DNA from: Salinicoccus halodurans
GTDB lineage: Bacteria > Bacillota > Bacilli > Staphylococcales > Salinicoccaceae
DNA: 64,000 nucleotides
Assembly (NCBI RefSeq): GCF_900114445.1
Contig: NZ_FOTB01000001.1
Coordinates: 775,713 to 839,712, forward strand
Direction: 5' to 3'
Part shown: piece after piece, positions 1 to 7,063 of the stretch
How positions within the stretch are numbered: position 1 is the stretch's first letter
How the letters are laid out: every line of letters starts with the position of its first letter
The notes under the pieces: model-generated
The model's database searches: none
The model's input: the letters and a program-made list of their open reading frames with translations, nothing else
What the model was told of the DNA's origin: nothing
Program-made: the position numbers and the translations under genes

Positions 1-43
1 TAATTTTATTCATCGTGCCATAACCTATCAGAAGTATCCTCAT
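1..43 (-). CDS. dapB: 4-hydroxy-tetrahydrodipicolinate reductase, N-terminal 14 codons only (cut by window edge)
   Basis: The reverse strand reads MRILLIGYGTMNKI and then leaves the window. The beta strand followed by GYG-M is the start of the Rossmann NAD(P)H-binding fold of DapB, and the wording is close to the staphylococcal DapB N-terminus as I remember it. The ATG (43-41) overlaps the dapA stop in an ATGA arrangement, so the two genes are probably translationally coupled. The enzyme reduces the DapA product in the lysine/diaminopimelate pathway. Seen: 14 residues and the overlap. Inferred: identity, from the motif and from its place after lysC-asd-dapA. Confidence 0.8.
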   Translation of the reverse strand, partial: MRILLIGYGTMNKI

Positions 44-933
44 ACGAGGGAACCCTCCCTGAACTGCCTGAAGGTGTTCAGAACATCTTCGAGCGTTTCA
101 TCTTCAAGCGGAATCAGAGGCAGTCTCAGTTCATTGTTTCCAAAACCAAGCGCACTGGTCATCGCTTTGACCGGAATCGGATTTACATCCACTTGGACCG
201 CTTCGATCATCGGCAGCACACGGTTGAATTTATCCTGTGCGGACGGATCATTATTCTGGATCCTTTCATACACATCCTGCAATTCACCGGGTATGATATT
301 TCCAACTACTGAAATCAGCCCTTTGCCGCCCAGTTTGACGAAATCATGCATGTTGTCATCATTGCCGCTGTAGAGGACGAAGTTCTGGCCGTCTGTAAGT
401 TTGAGTACTTCTTCTGTATATCCAAGATCGCCTACAGCATCTTTAAGTGCGACGATATTTTTATGCCCGCTCAGTTCCCGTACTGTCCCGGGTTCGATTG
501 TCATACCTGTTCTTCCCGGCACATTGTAAAGGACTGCCGGCAGACCTGTGCTGTCAGCAATGGCAGTGAAGTGTCGCACAAGACCACGCTGATTACTTTT
601 GTTGTAGTAGGGGGTGATGAGCATAAGTGCATCCGCACCTACACCTTCAGCATATTTTGATAATTCTATGGAAGCACTTGTCGAATTCGTCCCTGTACCT
701 GCGATCACAGGGATACGCCCGTTTACCGTTTCAACGCCGACACGCAGCATTTCACGCATTTCTTCCGGTCTTAAAGTAGGGGATTCGCCTGTTGTTCCAT
801 TGATGATGAGTGACTGTGCATTATTATCGATCAAATACTCAATATGGTTTCTGAATGCTTCATAATCAATTACATCATTTCTGAACGGCGTGGTCATTGC
901 AACTCCAATACCTTCGAAAATTGTAGTATTCAT
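40..933 (-). CDS. dapA: 4-hydroxy-tetrahydrodipicolinate synthase
   Basis: DapA condenses pyruvate with aspartate semialdehyde, the first committed step towards diaminopimelate and lysine; it is a cytosolic TIM barrel, normally a tetramer or dimer. The 297-residue protein has the full family length. Visible motifs are GTTGES near residues 46-51 (Thr47 of the catalytic triad), Tyr110 in ITPYYNK, YNVPGRTG at 136-143 (Tyr136 and Arg141), and Lys164 in ALKDAVGD, the Schiff-base lysine. It is third in the lysC-asd-dapA-dapB operon, 6 bases after asd and overlapping dapB by an ATGA. It should be controlled by the lysine riboswitch upstream of lysC. Confidence 0.96.
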   Translation of the reverse strand: MNTTIFEGIGVAMTTPFRNDVIDYEAFRNHIEYLIDNNAQSLIINGTTGESPTLRPEEMREMLRVGVETVNGRIPVIAGTGTNSTSASIELSKYAEGVGADALMLITPYYNKSNQRGLVRHFTAIADSTGLPAVLYNVPGRTGMTIEPGTVRELSGHKNIVALKDAVGDLGYTEEVLKLTDGQNFVLYSGNDDNMHDFVKLGGKGLISVVGNIIPGELQDVYERIQNNDPSAQDKFNRVLPMIEAVQVDVNPIPVKAMTSALGFGNNELRLPLIPLEDETLEDVLNTFRQFREGSLV

Positions 934-939
934 AATGAA

Positions 940-1920
940 TTACTCCCTTTCCATCATTTTTTTGAGAATTTGAACTGAGTTCTGTGCTGCACCTTTTAAT
1001 ATGTTATCTGCCGCGCACCATACATGGAAAGTATTTTCCATTGAATTGTCTTTCCTGATGCGTCCTACGAAAACTTCAGGTTTTCCTGTTGCTTCAAGAG
1101 GAGTAGGATATTCGTTATTTTCAGGGTCATCGACCAGCTTGATATGAGGGATATTTTTAAATGCATTCCGCACTTCTTCCTCAGTCGCATCCTTTTCCAG
1201 AGTTACATTGATCTGCACACTGTGTGAATTCGATACTGGTACTCTGACACATGTTGCGGACACCGGCAGTTCTGGAAGGTCCAGGATCTTCTGTGTTTCA
1301 TCTATCATCTTCTGTTCTTCCTTTGTATAGCCGTTTTCAAGGAATACATCGATGTGAGGCAGAACATTATCATGGATTGGGTGAGGGTAGGTTGTCGGTG
1401 CGTTCCCTCTGGCACCTTCCTCGAGATCTCTGAGGCCGCCTGAGCCGGAACCGGACACTGCCTGATAGGTTGTGTAATTCACACGTTTCAGTCCAAATTC
1501 ATCAGCGAGCGGTTTCAGTGCTACTACTGACTGTATTGTTGAACAGTTCGGATTGGCGATGATTTTTCTATCCAGTTTCGGTTCATTGATTTCAGGAACG
1601 ACCAGATCGATACCTTCATGCATCCTCCACTGACTGGAGTTATCGATGACGATTGAACCATTCTCTTCAAATAAAGGTGCGAACTGTTTGCTTGTGGAAC
1701 CGCCGGCACTCATCACCACATAATCGAATTTCTGTTTCGGTGTTTCTTCAGTCAGTTCCTCTACTGTATGTTCTTTGCCCATCACCTGCAGCTTCTTTCC
1801 TGCAGAACGTGCTGAAGAGAGCAGCGTGATTTCATCCGCCTGAATATCATATTGTTCAAACATCTCGATCATTTTAGTTCCAACAACGCCTGTTGCGCCT
1901 ACGATTGCTACTTTTACCAT
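940..1920 (-). CDS. asd: aspartate-semialdehyde dehydrogenase
   Basis: Asd reduces beta-aspartyl phosphate to aspartate semialdehyde with NADPH, the branch point to lysine/diaminopimelate, threonine and methionine. The N-terminal GATGVVG is the nucleotide-binding loop. ANPNCST carries the catalytic cysteine near residue 126. SNSHSVQ carries the conserved histidine. Two in-frame ATGs lie at 1926 and 1920. The AGGAGG sits only about 3 bases before the first and about 9 before the second, so I chose 1920, giving 326 residues. It lies 18 bases after lysC and 6 before dapA, in one operon. Confidence 0.95.
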   Translation of the reverse strand: MVKVAIVGATGVVGTKMIEMFEQYDIQADEITLLSSARSAGKKLQVMGKEHTVEELTEETPKQKFDYVVMSAGGSTSKQFAPLFEENGSIVIDNSSQWRMHEGIDLVVPEINEPKLDRKIIANPNCSTIQSVVALKPLADEFGLKRVNYTTYQAVSGSGSGGLRDLEEGARGNAPTTYPHPIHDNVLPHIDVFLENGYTKEEQKMIDETQKILDLPELPVSATCVRVPVSNSHSVQINVTLEKDATEEEVRNAFKNIPHIKLVDDPENNEYPTPLEATGKPEVFVGRIRKDNSMENTFHVWCAADNILKGAAQNSVQILKKMMERE

Positions 1921-1938
1921 TAACATTCTCCTCCTGAT

Positions 1939-3141
1939 TTATAGGTCAAATGCAGCAGCAAGTGATTCCACCGCATGTTTACCGTGAATTTTATCAACAA
2001 CATATGAAATGCTGATTTCTGAAGTCGTTGTCTGATAGAACTTTATTCCTGATCCATTAAGCGCCATGAACGCTTTGGATGCGACACCCGACATATCCCT
2101 CATACCAGAACCGATGATTGAAACTTTGGCAAAGTCCTTTTCCCGTGTCAGGAACATGTCGGAATGAGTCATCTGTATTTCGGCAAATATCTGATCCAGT
2201 TTCCCTGCCTCAGTACCCTTTATCGTAAAAGACAGCTGGAATCCTTCATTGCCTGCAACCTGTGAAATCATATCCACGTTGATTGCTTCTTCTTCAAATC
2301 TTTTGAACAGGTCAAAAATCAGTGTTGAATCCACATGGGGTTCAAAGATTGTTGCAAGGATGATATCTTCATCCAAAGCGGCACCTGTCACTGCTTTTCT
2401 TTCAAGAACTTCTGTTTCCTGCATAATCCATGTTCCTTTCTCATCGGATAATGTTTTGCCGAGATAGATGGGGATGGAATGATTTTTGGCAATCTCTATG
2501 CTCCGTGTTTCTATGACCCCGGCACCCAATGCGCTCATTTCCATCATCTCATCATAGGAAATGCCGTAGATCCGTTTTGCGTCCTTATAGACCCGCGGAT
2601 CGGTTGCATAGATGCCATCTACATCCGTATAGATTTCGCATGGCATATCACAGCTTGCTGCAATTGCAACTGCAGTGGTATCCGAGCCGCCGCGTCCGAG
2701 TGTTGTGATTTCATTCTGATCGTTCACACCCTGAAAGCCTGCAACGACTAAAATATCATTTTCTTCGAGTGCATCCAGGAGACAGGCTTTGTCGATGTCG
2801 GCAATCCTGCTTTTCATGTGTCCGCCAAATGTTTTGATACCTGCCTGGAAACCCGTCATCGCCTTTGTTCTTACCCCGAGATCCTCCAATACTATCGAAA
2901 GATAGGAAATCGTCTGCTGCTCTCCTGTTGTAACAAGGAGAGCAATATGATCATCCTTCGGGGCGGGGGAGAGACGGCTTACATTTGAAAGAAGGGCATC
3001 CGTTGTCCCTCCCATGGCGCTGACGACAACAATCAGCTTCTCGCCTAAAATCGTCCTGTCCTTCAAGGACTCTGCAATTTCTTTAATCTTTTCAAAATCT
3101 CCGACTGAAGTACCGCCGAATTTTAAAACGCTGTTTTCCAT
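1939..3141 (-). CDS. lysC: aspartokinase
   Basis: Aspartokinase phosphorylates aspartate, the entry step of the aspartate family. The protein starts with LKFGGTSVGD (residues 6-15), the kinase nucleotide/substrate loop. TTLGRGGSDTTAVAIA in the middle is the second signature. The C-terminal third, from about residue 260, looks like paired ACT regulatory domains. At 400 residues it is full length for the monofunctional class. An AGGAGG lies 4 bases before the ATG. It is the first gene of the dap operon, directly after a lysine riboswitch leader, so this is probably the lysine-regulated isoenzyme. Confidence 0.95.
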   Translation of the reverse strand: MENSVLKFGGTSVGDFEKIKEIAESLKDRTILGEKLIVVVSAMGGTTDALLSNVSRLSPAPKDDHIALLVTTGEQQTISYLSIVLEDLGVRTKAMTGFQAGIKTFGGHMKSRIADIDKACLLDALEENDILVVAGFQGVNDQNEITTLGRGGSDTTAVAIAASCDMPCEIYTDVDGIYATDPRVYKDAKRIYGISYDEMMEMSALGAGVIETRSIEIAKNHSIPIYLGKTLSDEKGTWIMQETEVLERKAVTGAALDEDIILATIFEPHVDSTLIFDLFKRFEEEAINVDMISQVAGNEGFQLSFTIKGTEAGKLDQIFAEIQMTHSDMFLTREKDFAKVSIIGSGMRDMSGVASKAFMALNGSGIKFYQTTTSEISISYVVDKIHGKHAVESLAAAFDL

Positions 3142-3175
3142 ATGTCCTCCTGTGGATAGAAGGCACTCACTTAAT

Positions 3176-3396
3176 AAAAAAACAAGCCTGGCGGAATGCC
3201 AGACTTGTTCTAAATTTATCTACAAGTGATGCACTCCATTATTCAAAAAATAATGACAAACCCGTAGCTCTTAACCACCAGATCCAACAGAGTCCTGCTG
3301 CAACAGAAAACTATTTCGGCATCGCACCCTTTCACACGCTCCAGTTCGCAGACTGTTACAAGCGGCTACTCATGATTGATGCGCCTCATCCATATT
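3176..3396 (-). promoter_or_regulatory. lysine riboswitch (L-box) leader with terminator, upstream of lysC
   Basis: On the reverse strand the leader shows the L-box conserved blocks in order: GAGGCGCATCAATC then GAGTAGC (3391-3365), GTGAAAGGGTGCGAT then GCCGAAA (about 3337-3310), GCAGCAGGACTCTGTT, and TTAAGAGCTACGGG (about 3275-3260). The element ends in a strong hairpin, AACAAGTCTGGC paired with GCCAGGCTTGTT, and a U run (about 3210-3176), 35 bases before lysC. Established knowledge: lysine binding to this class favours termination. Inference: lysine represses lysC-asd-dapA-dapB. The hairpin is the expression platform. Confidence 0.93.
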
Positions 3397-3405
3397 CGCT
3401 ATTTA

Positions 3406-3433
3406 ATTATAAATGTCATTATACATTCAACAA
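3406..3433 (-). promoter_or_regulatory. probable sigma-A promoter of the lysC operon
   Basis: A TATAAT hexamer (3411-3406) lies 16 bases downstream of TTGTTG (3433-3428) on the reverse strand. Transcription would begin a few bases before the first conserved block of the lysine riboswitch. Confidence 0.6.
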
Positions 3434-3460
3434 ATGGTTCTGTAAACCTCATTTGTTGAA
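3426..3460. repeat. perfect 11-bp inverted repeat over the lysC -35 region
   Basis: TTCAACAAATG (3426-3436) is exactly mirrored by CATTTGTTGAA (3450-3460) with a 13-base loop. There is no U run on the reverse strand, so it is a poor terminator for the upstream ABC-F gene in that direction. It overlaps the proposed -35 hexamer, so an operator is possible. Function is unknown. Confidence 0.5.
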
Positions 3461-3483
3461 ATTTTATATAAAAGTCTAAAAAC

Positions 3484-5088
3484 TTAGTTTCTTATAAGTC
3501 CTTTATCCCGCAGGTACTCTTCATAGGTGGACTCTTTGACAGTTGCACCGGAATCTTTCAATTCGAGTACTTTATTGGCAATCGTGTTGATGAATTCAAA
3601 ATCATAGGAAGTGAAGATGATGGAGCCCTTGAAATTCTTAAGTCCATCGTTGACTGCTGTGATACTCTCAAGATCAAGGTGGTTCGTCGGCTCATCAAGC
3701 ATGATGACATTCGCCTGTGAGAGCATCATACGGGAAAGCATTGCACGCATTTTTTCTCCACCTGAAAGGACGCTTGCCTTTTTCTTTGCTTCCTCACCGC
3801 TGAACAGCATTCTTCCCAGGAATCCTCTGAGGAATGTTTCCGTCTGCTCTTCAGGCGGCGCATATTGACGCAGCCAGTCGACAAGGTCGGTATTGACGCC
3901 TTCGAAAAATCTGGAGTTATCTTTTGGCATATAACTCTGTGATGTCGTGACACCCCATCTCACTTCGCCTTCATCCGGAGTGATTTCACCGGCAAGGATG
4001 CGGAGGAGAGTAGTGCGGGCAGTTTCACTGTTGCCGATCAGCACTGTTTTATCATAAGGGTCCAGTGTGAAGCTCACATTGTCCAGCACTTTTTCTCCAT
4101 CGATTGTGTGTGTAAGCCCTTTGACATAGAGCAGATCATTACCGATTTCACGCTCGGGCGTGAACTTGACGAATGGGTATTTCCTGGATGAAGGTTTGAT
4201 ATCATCGAGTTCGATTTTATCGAGCATCTTCTTACGGCTCGTTGCCTGTTTGGATTTCGAGGCGTTGGCGCTGAAACGTGCGACAAAATCTTTAAGTTCC
4301 TTGATTTTTTCTTCCTTCTTTTTGTTCTGTTCCTGAGCCATGGATTGCGCCAGCTGGCTGGACTGGTACCAAAAATCATAGTTGCCGACGTAAAGCTGGA
4401 TTTTTCCAAAGTCAAGGTCAGCAATATGTGTACATACATTATTCAGGAAGTGTCTGTCGTGGGATACTACAATGACAGTATTGTCAAAATCGATGAGGAA
4501 ATCTTCCAGCCATTGGATTGCTTCAATATCAAGGCCGTTGGTAGGCTCATCCAGCAGGAGAACATCAGGGTTGCCGAACAGGCTCTGTGCAAGCAGGACT
4601 TTAACCTTCTGGTTATTTTCTAGTTCAGACATATTTTTATCAATGAGTTCCGGACCGATGCCCAGGCCGTGGAGCAGACCTTCAGCATCCGCTTCTGCAG
4701 TCCATCCGCCCATTTCTCCGAATTCACCTTCGAGTTCTGCTGCACGGATGCCGTCTTCATCAGAAAAATCAGGTTTCATATAGATTTCATTCTTCTCTTT
4801 CATGATTTCCCAGAGCTTTGTGTAGCCCATCAGCACAACATCGAGTACACGCTGGTCTTCATAACCAAAATGATCCTGTTTCAGTACAGCAAGACGCTCG
4901 TCTTTCCCCATGCTGACATTTCCTGTCTGAGCATCCATTTCTCCGGATAAAATTTTAAGGAAAGTCGATTTCCCGGCACCATTGGCACCTATCAGACCAT
5001 AGCAATTCCCCGGAGTGAATTTAATATTTACATCTTCAAACAACTTGCGGTCACCAAATCTGAGACTCACATCAGTAACCTGTAGCAT
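3484..5088 (-). CDS. ABC-F family ATPase (YbiT/YkpA-like) with one degenerate ATP site
   Basis: This is a soluble protein with two ABC ATPase domains and no membrane segments; ABC-F proteins act on the ribosome as translation or antibiotic-protection factors. Domain 1 has Walker A GANGAGKS (34-41), Walker B VLLLDEPTN and switch VVSHDRH, but its signature reads LENNQK instead of LSGGQ. A charged linker with SKSKQATSRKK follows. Domain 2 has a good signature (LSGGEK) and Walker B (VIMLDEPTN), but its Walker A reads GNSETARTT, losing two glycines and the lysine, and its switch reads TSYDF with Tyr for His. Start: AGGAG is about 8 bases from the ATG at 5088 and 1 base from the one at 5094, so 5088 is chosen (534 residues). 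It is not an assigned antibiotic-resistance subtype. Confidence 0.88.
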   Translation of the reverse strand: MLQVTDVSLRFGDRKLFEDVNIKFTPGNCYGLIGANGAGKSTFLKILSGEMDAQTGNVSMGKDERLAVLKQDHFGYEDQRVLDVVLMGYTKLWEIMKEKNEIYMKPDFSDEDGIRAAELEGEFGEMGGWTAEADAEGLLHGLGIGPELIDKNMSELENNQKVKVLLAQSLFGNPDVLLLDEPTNGLDIEAIQWLEDFLIDFDNTVIVVSHDRHFLNNVCTHIADLDFGKIQLYVGNYDFWYQSSQLAQSMAQEQNKKKEEKIKELKDFVARFSANASKSKQATSRKKMLDKIELDDIKPSSRKYPFVKFTPEREIGNDLLYVKGLTHTIDGEKVLDNVSFTLDPYDKTVLIGNSETARTTLLRILAGEITPDEGEVRWGVTTSQSYMPKDNSRFFEGVNTDLVDWLRQYAPPEEQTETFLRGFLGRMLFSGEEAKKKASVLSGGEKMRAMLSRMMLSQANVIMLDEPTNHLDLESITAVNDGLKNFKGSIIFTSYDFEFINTIANKVLELKDSGATVKESTYEEYLRDKGLIRN

Positions 5089-5172
5089 AGGCATTCTCCT
5101 TTAATATATTCTTAAGCGATGATACCACATTTATGGTACCATTGAAATATAATTCGAGGAGGCTTGTTACCT

Positions 5173-5898
5173 ATGGATACTGATTTGCGACGATTTAAGG
5201 ACATAATGGGAGATGGTCGCCGCATCGTGTTCTTTACAGGTGCCGGTGTATCTGTAAAAAGTGGCATCCCTGACTTCAGGAGCATGGGCGGGCTGTTCGA
5301 TGAAATTTCAAAAGAGGGCCATTCACCCGAGTACCTGCTCAGTGCCGATCACTTGAATGACAATCCCGAAAGCTTTATAGATTTTTATAGAAAACGGCTT
5401 TTGCTGGCAGACAAAGCACCGAATATCGTGCACGAATATATAGCTTCGATGGAACATGAAGGACGATCCTCCGGTGTCATCACACAGAACATCGACGGAC
5501 TCCATTCTGATGCAGGCAGTAACAATGTGGACGAGCTGCACGGCACTTTGAACCGATTCTACTGCACACTCTGCAGGCGGCAGTTCACTAAAGAAACGGT
5601 AATGAAAAACGACCTCAAACATTGCAGCTGCGGCGGTGTACTGAGACCGGACATTGTACTTTACGGTGAAATGCTGGATGAACAGACCATATTTTCTGCG
5701 ATTGATAAAATATCAAATGCAGATGTACTTGTCGTTCTTGGCTCGTCACTTGTAGTCAATCCGGCAGCCGCCATGACAGACTATTTCAATGGAGAACATT
5801 TCATTATTATTAATAAAGACCCGACACCGTTCGATCGGGATGCAACGCTCGTATTTAACAGGGACATGACAGAAATCATAGAAACCATCCAACAATAA
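5173..5898 (+). CDS. NAD-dependent protein deacylase, sirtuin (Sir2) family
   Basis: Sir2 enzymes remove acyl groups from lysine using NAD. Visible motifs: TGAGVSVKSGIPDFRS (22-37) for NAD binding, TQNIDGLH (104-111), catalytic His123 in ELHGTL, zinc cysteines at 131, 134, 151 and 153 (CTLC and CSC), and VLGSSLVVNPAA near the C-terminus. The length of 241 is normal for bacterial sirtuins. GAGGAGG lies 10 bases before the ATG at 5173; a TTG at 5164 is too close to it. The CvfB-like gene follows 11 bases later on the same strand, so they are probably co-transcribed. Substrates cannot be told from sequence. No GcvH-like or macrodomain partner is adjacent. Confidence 0.92.
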   Translation: MDTDLRRFKDIMGDGRRIVFFTGAGVSVKSGIPDFRSMGGLFDEISKEGHSPEYLLSADHLNDNPESFIDFYRKRLLLADKAPNIVHEYIASMEHEGRSSGVITQNIDGLHSDAGSNNVDELHGTLNRFYCTLCRRQFTKETVMKNDLKHCSCGGVLRPDIVLYGEMLDEQTIFSAIDKISNADVLVVLGSSLVVNPAAAMTDYFNGEHFIIINKDPTPFDRDATLVFNRDMTEIIETIQQ

Positions 5899-5909
5899 GG
5901 AGAAATCAA

Positions 5910-6779
5910 ATGGAAAATATTTCAGGTACAGTACAATTTTTAGAAGTGATAAAAAAAGAAGGATCGACCTATCATCTGAAGACAGAAGGGGATTCGTACA
6001 TCCGCATGAATGCCTCAACATCGGAAGAAGAATATGAAATCGGTGAAGAAGTCAGTGCTTTCATCTATCCGAACCGCAGCGGAGAGCTTTTCGCCGCACC
6101 CATCGTGCCGCCGGTCGGCATCGATAAATACGGTTTTGCCACAGTGTCCGAAGTTAATAGGGATGGAGCTTACATCGATATCGGCGCACCACGGGAAATA
6201 CTCGTGCCATGGGTCGATCTTCCCAAACTGAAAACTGTCTGGCCGAAAGAGGGGGATAAGATCTACCTTAAACTGAGGGCAGAAAGCGATAATCAGTTAT
6301 ATGGAAGACTGGTCACAGAAAATGAAGTCGCAGAACGTTTTACTCCGCTTAAGAAAGAAGATTTTGCAGAACTGAAAAACAAGTGGATGGAAGGCCGTCC
6401 GTACAGGCTTCTGAAAGTAGGTACATTCCTCCTTACAGAAGATGGCAAGAAAGTATTCGTACATGAATCAGAACGCGAAGAAGAACCCCGTATGGGTGAA
6501 CTGAAGAAATTCAGAGTCATCGGCATCAATGATCAGGGGGAAATCAATGGTTCCTTCCTCAAACAGGCATACAAGAAAATGGATGCAGACAGTGAGAGAA
6601 TTTTGGAATATATCACGAAAAACGGCGGTTCTATGCCGCTGAATGATAAAAGCGATCCGGAAGATATCAAAGAAGCATTCAACATGTCAAAAGGATCATT
6701 CAAACGTGCACTCGGCCGTTTGATGAAAGAAGGTAAAATAGAACAGACGAAGACAGAAACGATTGCAAAAGAACAATAG
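5910..6779 (+). CDS. cvfB: CvfB/YitL-family S1-like RNA-binding protein
   Basis: The 289-residue protein has the CvfB layout: three S1-like beta-barrel segments (roughly 1-60, 65-135 and 140-215) and a C-terminal winged helix (about 220-280) with the end KGSFKRALGRLMKEGKIEQ. IDKYGFATVSEVNRDGAYIDIG is the typical second-domain opening. Known: the S. aureus homologue is a virulence regulator that binds RNA. Role here is inferred. AAGGAG precedes the ATG. It sits 11 bases after the sirtuin gene. Confidence 0.9.
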   Translation: MENISGTVQFLEVIKKEGSTYHLKTEGDSYIRMNASTSEEEYEIGEEVSAFIYPNRSGELFAAPIVPPVGIDKYGFATVSEVNRDGAYIDIGAPREILVPWVDLPKLKTVWPKEGDKIYLKLRAESDNQLYGRLVTENEVAERFTPLKKEDFAELKNKWMEGRPYRLLKVGTFLLTEDGKKVFVHESEREEEPRMGELKKFRVIGINDQGEINGSFLKQAYKKMDADSERILEYITKNGGSMPLNDKSDPEDIKEAFNMSKGSFKRALGRLMKEGKIEQTKTETIAKEQ

Positions 6780-6830
6780 TTCCTTAGAACATGCGAGGTG
6801 CGAACAATCGATTTTGTAAATAAAATACCA

Positions 6831-7035
6831 ATGAAATTTCTGAACATCACCATATTCTCATTAAGCATCATCGTATTCTCATTAAGTATTATTCTCATTA
6901 AGTATACTGATCCTGTTTTCAGGTATTCAAAGCCAGATTTTCAACTGGATATTAACATTATCACTGCTCATTATAGCATCGGCCGGTATATGTAAATTGT
7001 TCAAGGAAAAGCGTGAAGATAAAAACAAGCTGTAA
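6831..7035 (+). pseudogene. small membrane protein gene broken by a 16-bp tandem duplication
   Basis: From ATG 6831 the frame encodes MKFLNITIFSLSIIVFSLSI and then runs into non-membrane sequence with a stop at 6993-6995. A second frame (about 6886-7035) carries the missing second half: a hydrophobic helix and the charged end CKLFKEKREDKNKL. The switch falls inside a tandem repeat: 6875-6890 (ATTCTCATTAAGTATT) is repeated at 6891-6906 with one mismatch. Removing one 16-base copy joins both halves into one protein of about 60 residues with two membrane helices. The gene is either inactivated or switchable by slippage. The ribosome binding site is weak. No family is recognised. Confidence 0.55.
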
Positions 7036-7062
7036 TGAATTCAATTCATTACAGCTTGTTTT
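7022..7062. terminator. bidirectional intrinsic terminator between the small membrane gene and pepF
   Basis: AAAACAAGCTGTAATGAATT is mirrored perfectly by AATTCATTACAGCTTGTTTT. An A run precedes it and a T run follows, so it can end transcripts from both converging genes. Confidence 0.88.
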
Positions 7063-7063
7063 C

